Counted from the stretch's first letter, positions 50,922-59,572 are shown. The stretch is 64,000 nt of DNA from Nonomuraea roseoviolacea subsp. carminata (GCF_024172185.1 NZ_JAMZEC010000001.1:5972001-6036000), one strand, 5' to 3'. The notes: generated from the sequence alone by a model not told the origin. Translations and numbers: made by a program.

Positions 50922-51068
50922 GTCGGGGTAGGTGCCCCAACAGGCGACGTCCGCGATGGCACCGCAGGAGCGGCACACGACATGGTGCTTGTCCTCCACC
51001 CGTGACTCGCAGCGGGCGGTCGTACCGGCGGGCCGGATGCGCAGTTCCGCTCGTACCAAGGCGATCAC
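50922..51068 (-). pseudogene. Decayed Fur-family regulator fragment beside katG
   Basis: From GTG 51068 about 49 codons read as the middle of a Fur/FurA protein: ALVRAELRIRPAGTTARCES, then DKHHVVCRSCGAIADVAC (the metal-binding HH and CxxC region), and straight into WGTYPD, which resembles the normal C-terminal WGxCPxC. The DNA-binding half is missing, and about 25-30 residues between the last two blocks are deleted. FurA usually precedes katG on the same strand as its repressor. Here only a relic remains, and on the opposite strand. Confidence 0.65.
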
Positions 51069-51097
51069 CCGGTAGATCCGGCATTACGGAGGGACAG

Positions 51098-53380
51098 ATG
51101 AGCGACACCCAGAACAACCCCCCTTCCAGCGCGCAGGGCGTGGACGAGAAGGCGGCGGCCGGCTGCCCGGTCGCGCACGACTCCGTGACCGCGCACGGCA
51201 GCGAGAGCGAGAACCCGGCCATCGACTCGCCGACTCCCAAGACCGGCGGCCGTCCGCGCACGAACCGGGACTGGTGGCCCAACCAGCTCGACCTGTCGGT
51301 GTTGCGCGCGCACTCGTCCAAGGGCAACCCGCTGGGCGAGGGCTTCAGCTACGCCAAGGAGTTCGCGAAGCTCGACGTCGAGGCGCTCAAGCAGGACATC
51401 ATCGAGACGCTCACCACCTCGCAGGACTGGTGGCCGGCCGACTTCGGCCACTACGGCGGTCTCATGATCCGGATGAGCTGGCACGCCGCGGGAACCTACC
51501 GCATCCATGACGGCCGCGGCGGGGCCGGCGACGGCGCCCAGCGTTTCGCGCCGCTCAACAGCTGGCCCGACAACGCCAACCTCGACAAGGCCCGCCGGCT
51601 GCTGTGGCCGGTCAAGCAGAAGTACGGCCAGAAGATCTCGTGGGCCGACCTGCTCGTGCTCGCCGGCAACGTCGCCCTGGAGTCGATGGGCTTCAAGACC
51701 TTCGGCTTCGGTTTCGGCCGCGAGGACGTCTGGGAGCCTGAGGAGATCTTCTGGGGCCCGGAGGACGCCTGGCTCGGCGACGAGCGGTACGTCACCGACA
51801 GCGAGATGGTGCCGAACTTCGGCGCGACCGAGATGGGCCTCATCTACGTCAACCCGGAGGGTCCCCGCGGCAACGCGGACCCGGCCGCGGCGGCGCACTT
51901 CATCCGCGAGACCTTCGCCCGGATGGCGATGAACGACGAGGAGACCGTCGCCCTCATCGCCGGCGGCCACACGTTCGGCAAGACCCACGGCGCCGGCGTC
52001 GCGGACGACCACGTGGGGCCCGAGCCCGAGGCCGCGCCGCTGGAGGCGCAGGGACTGGGCTGGCTGAGCAGCCACGGCACCGGCAAGGGCGCTGACACGA
52101 TCACCAGCGGTCTGGAGGTGACGTGGAGCGACCGGCCGACGCAGTGGAGCAACCGCTTCTTCGAGATCCTCTTCGGCCACGAGTGGGAGCTCACCACGAG
52201 CCCCGGCGGCGCCAAGCAGTGGGTCGCGAAGGACGCCGAGGCGATCATCCCGGACGCCCACGACCCGTCGAAGAAGCACCGGCCGACGATGCTCACGACC
52301 GACCTGTCGCTGCGCGTCGACCCGGTGTACCAGAAGATCTCCCGGCGCTTCATGGAGAATCCCGACGAGTTCGCGCTGGCCTTCGCCAAGGCCTGGTACA
52401 AGCTGCTGCACCGCGACATGGGCCCGGTCAGCCGCTTCCTCGGGCCGTGGGTCGCCGAGCCCCAGCTGTGGCAGGACCCGGTGCCGGCCGTCGACCACGA
52501 GCTCGTGGGTGACGCCGAGATCGCCGCACTCAAGACGAAGGTCCTGGAGTCCGGCCTCACGACCGCCCAGCTCGTCTCCACTGCCTGGGCCTCCGCCGCG
52601 AGCTTCCGCTCCACCGACAAGCGCGGCGGCGCCAACGGCGCCCGGATCCGTCTCGAACCGCAGCGCGGCTGGGAGGTCAACCAGCCCGAGCAGCTCGCGA
52701 CGGTCCTGGACACCCTCGAGGGCATCCGGCGCGAGTTCAACGAGGCCGGCGGCGCGAAGATCTCGCTCGCCGACCTGATCGTGCTGGCCGGATCGGCGGC
52801 CGTCGAGAAGGCGGCACGCGACGCGGGGGTGACGGTGACGGTGCCGTTCCGGCCGGGCCGCACCGACGCCACCCAGGAGCAGACCGACGCCGAGACCTTC
52901 GCGGTCCTCGAACCGCGGGCCGACGGGTTCCGCAACTACCTGCGCGCCGGCGAGAAGACCCAGCCGGAGGTGCTGCTCGTCGACCGCGCGTACATGCTCA
53001 ACCTGACCCCGCCCGAGATGACCGTCCTGGTCGGCGGCCTGCGTTCGCTCGGAGCCAACGTCGGTGGTTCGCGGCACGGCGTCCTCACGGACCGGCCCGG
53101 CGTGCTCACCAACGACTTCTTCGTCAACCTGCTCTCCCCGGGCACCCGGTGGAAGGCGTCGGAGTCCGAGGAGCACGTCTACGAGATCCGCGACGTGGCC
53201 ACCGGCGAGGTGAAGTGGACCGCCACCGTGGTCGACCTCATCTTCGGGTCCAACTCGCAGCTGCGGGCCCTCGCCGAGGTCTACGCGAGCCGGGACGCCC
53301 GGGAGAAGTTCGTGACCGACTTCGTCGCGGCCTGGACCAAGGTCATGGAGCTCGACCGGTTCGACCTCGCCCGGCCCTAG
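51098..53380 (+). CDS. katG: Catalase-peroxidase
   Basis: 760 residues, full length. The distal Arg-Trp-His set is in MIRMSWHAAGTYR, the Tyr of the Met-Tyr-Trp adduct in MGLIYVNPEGP, and the proximal haem His in IAGGHTFGKTHGAG. The C-terminal half is the usual non-haem duplicated domain. It destroys hydrogen peroxide and organic peroxides in the cytoplasm. ATG 51098 has GGAGGG 4 nt upstream. The neighbouring Fur gene is decayed, so the normal FurA repression circuit is probably absent. A strong terminator follows. Confidence 0.97.
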   Translation: MSDTQNNPPSSAQGVDEKAAAGCPVAHDSVTAHGSESENPAIDSPTPKTGGRPRTNRDWWPNQLDLSVLRAHSSKGNPLGEGFSYAKEFAKLDVEALKQDIIETLTTSQDWWPADFGHYGGLMIRMSWHAAGTYRIHDGRGGAGDGAQRFAPLNSWPDNANLDKARRLLWPVKQKYGQKISWADLLVLAGNVALESMGFKTFGFGFGREDVWEPEEIFWGPEDAWLGDERYVTDSEMVPNFGATEMGLIYVNPEGPRGNADPAAAAHFIRETFARMAMNDEETVALIAGGHTFGKTHGAGVADDHVGPEPEAAPLEAQGLGWLSSHGTGKGADTITSGLEVTWSDRPTQWSNRFFEILFGHEWELTTSPGGAKQWVAKDAEAIIPDAHDPSKKHRPTMLTTDLSLRVDPVYQKISRRFMENPDEFALAFAKAWYKLLHRDMGPVSRFLGPWVAEPQLWQDPVPAVDHELVGDAEIAALKTKVLESGLTTAQLVSTAWASAASFRSTDKRGGANGARIRLEPQRGWEVNQPEQLATVLDTLEGIRREFNEAGGAKISLADLIVLAGSAAVEKAARDAGVTVTVPFRPGRTDATQEQTDAETFAVLEPRADGFRNYLRAGEKTQPEVLLVDRAYMLNLTPPEMTVLVGGLRSLGANVGGSRHGVLTDRPGVLTNDFFVNLLSPGTRWKASESEEHVYEIRDVATGEVKWTATVVDLIFGSNSQLRALAEVYASRDAREKFVTDFVAAWTKVMELDRFDLARP

Positions 53381-53387
53381 ACGCGGA

Positions 53388-53426
53388 GACGCCCCCGCCG
53401 CCGCCGAGGACGGCGGCGGGGGCGTC
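53388..53426. terminator. Bidirectional terminator after katG
   Basis: A perfect 16-bp stem GACGCCCCCGCCGCCG / CGGCGGCGGGGGCGTC with a 7-nt loop, 7 nt past the katG stop and 9 nt before the end of the convergent secreted hydrolase gene. Confidence 0.85.
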
Positions 53427-53435
53427 GTCCCGGGT

Positions 53436-54398
53436 TCAGTTCATCGAGATGTGCACGTGGTCGAAGTGGTTCTCGGTGATGCTGCCGCGATCCTCCATGG
53501 CCCGCCAGCCGGAGCCCATGTTGATGCGCTGCTGCCAGATCACGTACTTCACCCCGAGCTTGGCCCGGTTCTCCAGCGCCCAGGCCGCGACGCGGTCGCC
53601 GAGGGCCTTGTTGGCCGCGCTGGGCATGGTGCCGCCCGTGCTCATCATGAAGTCGCACGCCCGCCCCAGGGGGTGCTCGCCGCTCGACCCCGAGCGGAAG
53701 CAGCCGACCGTGAACGGCAGGGAGAAGTTCTTCTCGACCAGCGCGCGCATCGCCCGGGTGCGAGGGGTGATGTTGTCGGAGCCCGAGGGCAGCTCGGGCG
53801 CCCAGGTGCCGTCGGAGCGGCGGCCGGTGCTGACCGGGACGAGGTCCTTGAGCTTCTTCTCGATGGCGTCGATGACGTCCTGCGCCTCGTCGCGCCGCCT
53901 GGCGACGTCCGCCGCCTCGGTGCGGATCCGGGCGGCCAGGGCGGTGGCCTCCTCGGCGGCCTCGCGCTGCTCGTCGCGGGCCCGGGCGACATTGCGCACG
54001 ACCGCCTGCTGCTCGGCGATCATCTGCTCCAGGACGGCCGCCCCGGTGGTGTTGCCGGGGAAGACGAAGCCGAGCACGGCCGGGTCGCCGCTCTGGTAGC
54101 GCATCTGGGCGATCTGGGCGACCCGGCTCTCCGCCGCGGCGACGGCCTGTTCCGCGGCGGTCAGCCGCTTGCCGGCCGTCTCGGCCGCCCGCTGGGCCTC
54201 GGCCAGCTCGACCCGCTTGGCGTTGTAGCTCTCGATGAGCTTGTCGACCTTGGCGTTCAGGTGCTTCAGCTCGGCGCGCAGCTCGGACTCGCTGGGCTTG
54301 GGGGCCGCGGTCGCGCTGGCCGCGCCGAAGGCGACGACGGCGATCACGAGGCCGATGACGAAGTTGATGGCAAAGCGCGTGGGGGGCGCGGACGCCAC
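53436..54398 (-). CDS. Secreted coiled-coil cell-wall enzyme (M15-like end)
   Basis: 320 residues: a signal peptide (about 1-32, GAASATAAP), a long coiled coil (about 36-185, like the N-terminal arms of RipA/RipC-type hydrolases), then a compact C-terminal domain. That domain carries GEHPLGRACDFM and HFDHVHISMN, the His-Asp-His zinc pattern of LAS/M15 carboxypeptidase-like folds. It probably trims peptidoglycan outside the membrane. GTG 54398 has GAGAGGA upstream. A c-di-AMP riboswitch occupies its leader, matching the known control of actinobacterial wall hydrolases. Confidence 0.85.
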   Translation of the reverse strand: MASAPPTRFAINFVIGLVIAVVAFGAASATAAPKPSESELRAELKHLNAKVDKLIESYNAKRVELAEAQRAAETAGKRLTAAEQAVAAAESRVAQIAQMRYQSGDPAVLGFVFPGNTTGAAVLEQMIAEQQAVVRNVARARDEQREAAEEATALAARIRTEAADVARRRDEAQDVIDAIEKKLKDLVPVSTGRRSDGTWAPELPSGSDNITPRTRAMRALVEKNFSLPFTVGCFRSGSSGEHPLGRACDFMMSTGGTMPSAANKALGDRVAAWALENRAKLGVKYVIWQQRINMGSGWRAMEDRGSITENHFDHVHISMN

Positions 54399-54411
54399 GA
54401 AGGATTCCTCT

Positions 54412-54560
54412 CCCTCTGCCGGCCGGGTTAGCTGACGGGTTCGGGATGGGAGGTCCCTACCACGGACGACGTGGATTCACCCCAGGTACGGTGGGTCCCC
54501 GGCTCCCGGGCGACGCGCCCGGGATTAGGCGGGTCCCGGCCGTGACGACCGGGACAAAAG
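54412..54560 (-). promoter_or_regulatory. c-di-AMP (ydaO/yuaA) riboswitch
   Basis: Read on the minus strand, the leader of the secreted hydrolase contains the conserved blocks of the ydaO/yuaA class in order. These are a CCCGGGAGCCGGGGACCCAC block, then GGGGTGAATCC, GGTAGGGACCTCCCATCCC and the hallmark GAACCCGTCAGCTAACC just before the ribosome site. This class binds c-di-AMP and in actinobacteria typically switches off peptidoglycan hydrolase genes when c-di-AMP is high. The boundaries given are approximate. Confidence 0.9.
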
Positions 54561-54608
54561 GGATGTTAGTGGTAAAACCCCAGTAATGCGACTCCAAGCG
54601 GAGATCAA

Positions 54609-55688
54609 TCAGTGATCTACCTGTGATCGGAGCAGCCGCGCCGCCTCCTCGGGCAGCACGTCGTTGACGAAGGCGCCCATCGCCGACTCCGACCCCGCCA
54701 GGTACTTCAGCTTGCCGGGCGCCCGCCTGATGCTGAACAGCTCCAGATGCAGGTACGCCAGCTCGCGGTCCTGCCGTACCGGAGCCTGGTGCCAGGCCGA
54801 CACGTACGGCATGGCGACGCCGAACATCCCGTCCAGCGCCCGCAGCACCGAGGTGTAGAGCGGCGCGAAGGCGGCCCGCTCCTCCTCCGCCAGCGCGGCG
54901 AGGTCGGGCACCTGCCGGTGCGGATAGACGTGCACCTCGTACGGCCAGCGCGCCGCCGCCGGCACGAACGCCGTCCACAGCTCGTTGGCGGCCACCACCC
55001 GCGTCCCGGCGGCGCGCTCGGCCGCCAGCACGTCCGCGAACAGGTTGCCCCCGTGCCGGGCCGCGTGCCGCGCGGCGGCGCCGAGCTGGAGCCGCGTGCG
55101 GGGCGTGACGAACGGGTAGGCGTAGATCTGGCCGTGCGGGTGGGTCAGCGTGATGCCGATCTCCTCGCCGCGGTTCTCGAAGCAGAAGACCTGCTCCACG
55201 CCGTCGATCGCGGACAGCTCCGCCGTGCGGTCCGCCCACGCCTCCATCACCAGCTCGACCTGCGCGTCGGAGAGCCGGGAGAACGACGAGGAGTGCTCCG
55301 AGGTGAAGCACACCACCTCACACCTCCCCACGCCCGGACGCACCTCGCTCAGACCGCCCACGTCCCCATAAATCCCGAGATTCATGGAGAAGGACGGGAA
55401 GCGGTTTTCGAAGACGACCACGTCGTAGTCGTGCGCCGGGATCTCCGAGGCGCGCGTGTCCGACGACGGGCACAGCGGGCACTCGTCAGCCGGCGGCATG
55501 AACGTGCGCGTCTGCCGGTGCCCCGCGACCGCGATCCACTCCTCGGTCAGCGGGTCGTAACGCAGCTCGGACGCCACCGGACGCGGATCGAGCGGCCGGC
55601 GGTCGATCGCGCCGCGGTCGGCGTCGTCCCGGCGGTCGAAGTAGATGAGCTCCCGGCCGTCGGCCAGATGGGTGATGGTGCGCTTCAC
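54609..55688 (-). CDS. galT: Galactose-1-phosphate uridylyltransferase
   Basis: 359 residues. The active-site His-Pro-His is in ITLTHPHGQIYAYP; the zinc Cys pair is in ADECPLCPSSDTRAS; FENRFPSFS and the C-terminal LHLELFSIRRAPGKLKYLAG are also typical. It exchanges UMP between UDP-glucose and galactose-1-phosphate in the Leloir pathway. GTG 55688 starts 2 nt after the stop of the DeoR regulator, so the two are one operon. No galK or galE is adjacent. Confidence 0.95.
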   Translation of the reverse strand: MKRTITHLADGRELIYFDRRDDADRGAIDRRPLDPRPVASELRYDPLTEEWIAVAGHRQTRTFMPPADECPLCPSSDTRASEIPAHDYDVVVFENRFPSFSMNLGIYGDVGGLSEVRPGVGRCEVVCFTSEHSSSFSRLSDAQVELVMEAWADRTAELSAIDGVEQVFCFENRGEEIGITLTHPHGQIYAYPFVTPRTRLQLGAAARHAARHGGNLFADVLAAERAAGTRVVAANELWTAFVPAAARWPYEVHVYPHRQVPDLAALAEEERAAFAPLYTSVLRALDGMFGVAMPYVSAWHQAPVRQDRELAYLHLELFSIRRAPGKLKYLAGSESAMGAFVNDVLPEEAARLLRSQVDH

Positions 55689-55690
55689 GG

Positions 55691-56464
55691 CTACCCCTCA
55701 GCGATGATCAGTTGTCCGGCCCGTTCGGCCAGCTCGGTACGTGCGTCCTCGGGCAGCCCCGCGTCGGTGATGACGACGTCGGCCTCGGCCAGCTCGGCGA
55801 TCGTGCTGATGCCGACCGTGTTCCACTTCGTGTGGTCGGCGGGGACCACCAGCCGGTGGGCCGCGGCCACCAGCTCCCTGTCGGTCTCCGCCTCCAGCAG
55901 GTTCGGCGTGGTGAAGCCCGCCCGCACGCTCATGCCGTGCACCCCGAGGAACAGCGTGTCCACGTGCAGCCTGCGGATCGCGGCCACCGCGACCGGCCCC
56001 ACCAGCGCGTCGGACGGCGTGCGCACGCCCCCGGTCAGCACGACCGTGCGGTCGGGGCGCGGGTTGCGGTGGAAGACGTCGGCCACGGGCACCGAGTTCG
56101 TGATGACGGTCAGCTCCGGCACGCCCGTCAGGTGGTGGGCCAGCGCCCACGTCGTGGTGCCCGCCGACAGCGCCACCGCGGTGCCGGGCCGGACGAACTC
56201 GGCGGCGGCCCGCGCGATGGCCTCCTTCTCCCGCTGCTGGCGGGCCGACTTGGCGGTGAAGCCCGGCTCCTCCGTGGACCCCTGGTCCAGGGCCGTCGCG
56301 CCGCCGTGGACCTTGGCCAGCAGGCCGCGCTCGGCGAGCACCTCCAGGTCGCGGCGGATCGTCATGTCGGAGACGCCGAGCTCACGCACGAGGTCGGCCA
56401 CCCGGACGCCGCCGCTGCTGCGCACGCGCTCCAGGATCGTCTGCTGCCGCTGCTGTGCGAGCAC
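55691..56464 (-). CDS. DeoR-family repressor, probably of galT
   Basis: 257 residues. The DeoR HTH is at about 5-55 (QTILERVRSSGGVRVADLVR, then GVSDMTIRRDLEVLAERGLL and the signature KVHGGAT). A sugar-phosphate isomerase-like sensor domain follows (VALSAGTTTWALAHHL, TVITNSVPVADV, ADHTKWNTVG). It would sense a phosphorylated sugar and control the galactose operon it heads. GTG 56464 has GGAAGGAG upstream; a CATAAT -10-like box lies at 56493-56498 on the minus strand. Confidence 0.92.
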   Translation of the reverse strand: MLAQQRQQTILERVRSSGGVRVADLVRELGVSDMTIRRDLEVLAERGLLAKVHGGATALDQGSTEEPGFTAKSARQQREKEAIARAAAEFVRPGTAVALSAGTTTWALAHHLTGVPELTVITNSVPVADVFHRNPRPDRTVVLTGGVRTPSDALVGPVAVAAIRRLHVDTLFLGVHGMSVRAGFTTPNLLEAETDRELVAAAHRLVVPADHTKWNTVGISTIAELAEADVVITDAGLPEDARTELAERAGQLIIAEG

Positions 56465-56619
56465 GCCCGCTCCTTCCAACAGATTCCACCAAATTATGAC
56501 ATGGCGGTGTTGGGGAATGTTGACCAGCCTCACTCTTGTGCCGCGAGCGGCGGCGGGAGACGTTGGAGACGCGCGCGCATCCGACGCGCGCGCATCCGCT
56601 CCCGCAGGAGGAGGCCCGC

Positions 56620-56697
56620 ATGGCCAGGCGCGCACGCAAGGGCAGGGCACGCAAGAAGAAGAGGGCCAACCACGGCAAGCGCCCCACGGCACGCTGA
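56620..56697 (+). CDS. Ribosomal protein bL37 (25 residues)
   Basis: A 25-codon gene with AGGAGGAGG 6 nt before ATG 56620. The product is extremely basic, with an Arg/Lys run (RKKKRANHGKRPTAR at the end). The RANHGKRP stretch and overall pattern match bL37, the small actinobacterial large-subunit protein seen in mycobacterial ribosome structures, where the sequence also ends NHGKRP plus a few residues. It would bind 23S rRNA. It is divergent from the DeoR gene. Confidence 0.88.
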   Translation: MARRARKGRARKKKRANHGKRPTAR

Positions 56698-56730
56698 CAC
56701 CCGCCCGGCTGAGGGCCCGCACGGGCTCGC

Positions 56731-56785
56731 TCAGCCGGGAAGGGGTTCCTGTGGGCGGGAAAGGGCGGCGGGTCAGCCGGGAAGG
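56731..56785. repeat. 13-bp direct repeat at the trpB2 gene end
   Basis: TCAGCCGGGAAGG occurs at 56731-56743 and again at 56773-56785, 42 bp apart. The second copy holds the stop codon (TCA on this strand) and last codons of the TrpB2 gene; the first is a downstream echo. Confidence 0.75.
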
Positions 56786-58083
56786 CGGGCCAGCGCCTCG
56801 TCGATGCGCTCCTGCGGCAGCGCGAAGTCCTCCATCGCGCCCGACAGGTAACGGTCGTAGGCGGCGAGGTCGAAATGGCCGTGACCGCACAGCGCCGTCA
56901 GGATCACCTTCGCCTCGCCGCTCTCCTTGCAGCGCAGCGCCTCGGCGATGGTCTCGGCCAGCGCGTGCGTCGGCTCGGGCGCGGGGACGATCCCCTCGGT
57001 ACGGGCGAAGCGGACACCGGCCTCGAAGCACTCGATCTGCGACCTGCTGACCGCCTCGAACATCCCCAGCTCGTACATGTGCGACAGCAACGGCGACATG
57101 CCGTGATACCGCAGGCCGCCCGCGTGGATCGGGTCGGGCACGAAGTCGTGGCCCAGCGTGTGCATCTTGAGCAGCGGGGTGAACCCGGCGGTGTCGCCGA
57201 AGTCGTAGGCGTACACGCCGCGCGTGAACGACGGGCAGGCGGCCGGCTCGACGGCCCGGATGACCGGGTCGATGCGGCCGGCCAGCTTCTCCCGCAGGAA
57301 CGGGAACACCAGCCCCGCGAAGTTGGACCCGCCGCCGGTGCAGCCGATGATGACGTCGGGCGCCTCGCCGAGCTGCGCGAGCGCCTCCTCGCCGATCACC
57401 GTCTGGTGCAGCAGCACGTGGTTGAGCACCGAGCCGAGCGCGTACCTGACGTCCTCGCCCGCGCCGGCCACCTCGACCGCCTCGCTGATCGCGATGCCCA
57501 GGCTGCCCGTCGAGTCCGGCGCGTCGGCCAGCACCCGCGCCCCGGCCTTGGTGACGGTCGACGGGCTGGCGTGCACGGTCGCGCCGTACACCCGCATGAG
57601 CGAGCGGCGGTACGGCTTCTGGTCGTAGGAGGCGCGCACCATCCAGACCTCGCACTCCAGCCCGAACTGCGCGCACGCGAACGCCAGCGCGCTGCCCCAC
57701 TGCCCGGCGCCGGTCTCGGTGGTCAGCTTCCGCACGCCCTCGCGGGCGTTGTAGTACGCCTGCGGTACGGCGGTGTTCGGCTTGTGCGACCCGGCGGGGG
57801 AGCCGCCCTCGTACTTGTAGTAGATGCGGGCGGGGGTGCCGAGCGCCTTCTCCAGCCGGCGCGCCCGCAGCAGCGGCGTCGGCCGCCACAGCCGGTAGAC
57901 GTCCAGCACCTCCTCGGGGATCGCGACGAACCGCTCGCCGCTCACCTCCTGGCCGATCAGCTCCATCGGGAAGAGCGGCGCGAGATCGCCGGGACCCACG
58001 GGCCGCCGGGTCGCCGGGTGCAACGGCGGCGGAGGCGGCGCGGGCAGGTCCGGCACGATGTTGTACCAGTGGCTCGGGATCAC
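56773..58083 (-). CDS. trpB: TrpB2-type tryptophan synthase beta-like PLP enzyme
   Basis: 436 residues, longer than the usual TrpB1 (about 400) and matching the TrpB2 subfamily: SHWYNIVPDLPAPPPPPLHP at the N-terminus, the PLP lysine in GGSPAGSHKPNTAVPQAYYN, and a phosphate loop CTGGGSNFAGLVFP. TrpB2 condenses indole or a related nucleophile with serine without TrpA. The start is probably GTG 58083. No other trp gene is near, so it may be a salvage or specialised enzyme. Confidence 0.9.
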   Translation of the reverse strand: MIPSHWYNIVPDLPAPPPPPLHPATRRPVGPGDLAPLFPMELIGQEVSGERFVAIPEEVLDVYRLWRPTPLLRARRLEKALGTPARIYYKYEGGSPAGSHKPNTAVPQAYYNAREGVRKLTTETGAGQWGSALAFACAQFGLECEVWMVRASYDQKPYRRSLMRVYGATVHASPSTVTKAGARVLADAPDSTGSLGIAISEAVEVAGAGEDVRYALGSVLNHVLLHQTVIGEEALAQLGEAPDVIIGCTGGGSNFAGLVFPFLREKLAGRIDPVIRAVEPAACPSFTRGVYAYDFGDTAGFTPLLKMHTLGHDFVPDPIHAGGLRYHGMSPLLSHMYELGMFEAVSRSQIECFEAGVRFARTEGIVPAPEPTHALAETIAEALRCKESGEAKVILTALCGHGHFDLAAYDRYLSGAMEDFALPQERIDEALARLPG

Positions 58084-58133
58084 CTCTCCAGTCTGCGCCG
58101 GAGCGGGCCGTCGTACCAGGCCACGCGCCGCGT

Positions 58134-58198
58134 CCGGCTCTTCGAGTGGTGTGTGGGCCCGGCTCCTCGAGTGCCGCGTCAGCCCGGCTCTTCGAGCG
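58134..58198. repeat. Three 25-bp-period repeats at the kinase-like gene end
   Basis: CCGGCTCTTCGAGTG (58134-58148), CCGGCTCCTCGAGTG (58159-58173) and CCGGCTCTTCGAGCG (58184-58198) recur exactly every 25 bp. The last lies inside the uridine-kinase-like gene next to its stop (58179-58181). Confidence 0.85.
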
Positions 58199-58808
58199 CC
58201 GGGTGTCCGGGGCGGTCCGCCCGCACGACGACGTCGGCGCTCTCGCGGGGCCGCGCCTCGCACTCGTAGCGCGCGTAGGCGGGCAGCCGCCACCGCTCGT
58301 CCGCGCCGGTGCCGCGCGCCAGCGCCGCCTCCGACAGCCACAGGTGGACGCTCAGCTCCGCCGGCAGCCCCCGTCCCAGGAGCAGCGTCCCGTCGAGCAG
58401 CAGCACCCCGCCCGCGGGCAGGCTCTCGTACGGCAGGCGGTAGGCCCGGTCGGCCCGGCTGTCCCACAGCGCCGGCAGCACCTTGCCCGTGCCGCCCGGC
58501 TCCAGGGGGCCGAGCACCTCCCGCACCAGCGCCCCGGTGTCGAGCCAGTCGTCGTAGAAGACGTCGGGGTCGGTCCGTCCGTACTCCAGGCGCAGCGACG
58601 CGGGCCGCAGGAAGTCGCCGGCGCTCACCCGCACCACCGCCCGGCCGCGCACCCTGAGCGGTGCGACCAGCGCGTCGGCCAGCCGTCCGGGCCCGCTGGG
58701 CGGCGCCCCGTCGATCAGCACCCGCGCCGGCCGCTCACGCGGCAGGGCGTCGATCCGCCCGGCCAGCTCCTCCGCCAGCGCCTCCGGCGAGATCGGTCGC
58801 ACACGCAT
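58179..58808 (-). CDS. Uridine-kinase-like protein with degenerate P-loop
   Basis: 209 residues resembling the uridine kinase/phosphoribulokinase family: VRVSAGDFLRPASLRLEYGR and DPDVFYDDWLDTGALVREVL, then LLLDGTLLLGRG and the C-terminal RYECEARPRESADVVVRADR. The Walker A position reads GAPPSGPGRLADAL with no Lys-Thr/Ser, so ATP binding by the normal mode is unlikely. It may be a divergent or inactive kinase. ATG 58808. The gene lies between two other minus-strand genes and may be co-transcribed with the GNAT gene upstream. Confidence 0.75.
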   Translation of the reverse strand: MRVRPISPEALAEELAGRIDALPRERPARVLIDGAPPSGPGRLADALVAPLRVRGRAVVRVSAGDFLRPASLRLEYGRTDPDVFYDDWLDTGALVREVLGPLEPGGTGKVLPALWDSRADRAYRLPYESLPAGGVLLLDGTLLLGRGLPAELSVHLWLSEAALARGTGADERWRLPAYARYECEARPRESADVVVRADRPGHPALEEPG

Positions 58809-58841
58809 CGTCCCGAGCCTACGCGCTCTTCCGCGGGGCGA

Positions 58842-59369
58842 TCAGTTCCAGGAGGCGACGGCGGACGGCGTCCAGACGTACTCGATCACCGGAAGCTCGA
58901 AGCCCGCGGGGAGCAGCTCCATGAACTCCCTGGCGGGGCTGCCGCCGCACCGCTCGTAGAAGGCGATGGCCGGCGCGTTGTCCCTGAGCACCTCCAGGTA
59001 GACGGCCCTGCCGGGATGGCACTCGGCCGCCCAGGTGAACGCCCGCCCCATGAGCAGGCGGCCGATGCCGGAGCGCTTGCGCGCGGGGCGTACGTGGAGG
59101 TTGTCCAGCAGGACACGCCCGTCGGGCTGCGGGGCCAGGTAGACGAACCCCTCGACGGCCCCGTCCTCCTCGGCGACCAGCAGGAGGTCCTCGCCGGAGC
59201 CGGCCCGGCCGGGCGCGAGCCGGTCGGCCCACAGGGCGGTCCGCTCCTCCAGGAGGGGGCCGTCGAGGTAGGAGCCGGGCATGATCCCGGCGTAGGCGCT
59301 CCGCCAGCTCTCCGTGTGCAGGGTCGCGATGACCTCGACGTCGTTCAGTGTGCCCGTTCTGAAGTGCAT
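58842..59369 (-). CDS. GNAT family N-acetyltransferase
   Basis: 175 residues. The acetyl-CoA loop is VRPARKRSGIGRLLMGRAFT; the later RAVYLEVLRDNAPAIAFYER segment is typical. The N-terminal TESWRSAYAGIMPGSYLDGP places it in the RimI-like/YhhY-type branch. ATG 59369. The target amine is unknown. It lies 33 nt upstream of the kinase-like gene on the same strand. Confidence 0.9.
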   Translation of the reverse strand: MHFRTGTLNDVEVIATLHTESWRSAYAGIMPGSYLDGPLLEERTALWADRLAPGRAGSGEDLLLVAEEDGAVEGFVYLAPQPDGRVLLDNLHVRPARKRSGIGRLLMGRAFTWAAECHPGRAVYLEVLRDNAPAIAFYERCGGSPAREFMELLPAGFELPVIEYVWTPSAVASWN

Positions 59370-59501
59370 AGGGGCACATTGTTCCACGATGGACGATCTG
59401 CGAAGGATGCCGGTATCGGGATCATCGGGAAGCGCGCGACCCCCGGACGCGACAAGGCCCAGGCTCGGGATCATCTCCCTGACCTGGGCCTTCGTGCTGG
59501 G

Positions 59502-59572
59502 AGCGGACGACGGGAATCGAACCCGCGTAGCTAGTTTGGAAGACTAGGGCTCTACCATTGAGCTACGTCCGC
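59502..59572 (-). tRNA. tRNA-Gly (TCC anticodon)
   Basis: Read on the minus strand, the 71-nt cloverleaf has acceptor arms GCGGACG / CGTCCGC, a D arm GCTCAATGGTAGAGC, an anticodon stem CTAGT / ACTAG around the loop CTTCCAA (anticodon TCC) and a T loop GGTTCGATTCC. CCA is not encoded. Confidence 0.96.
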
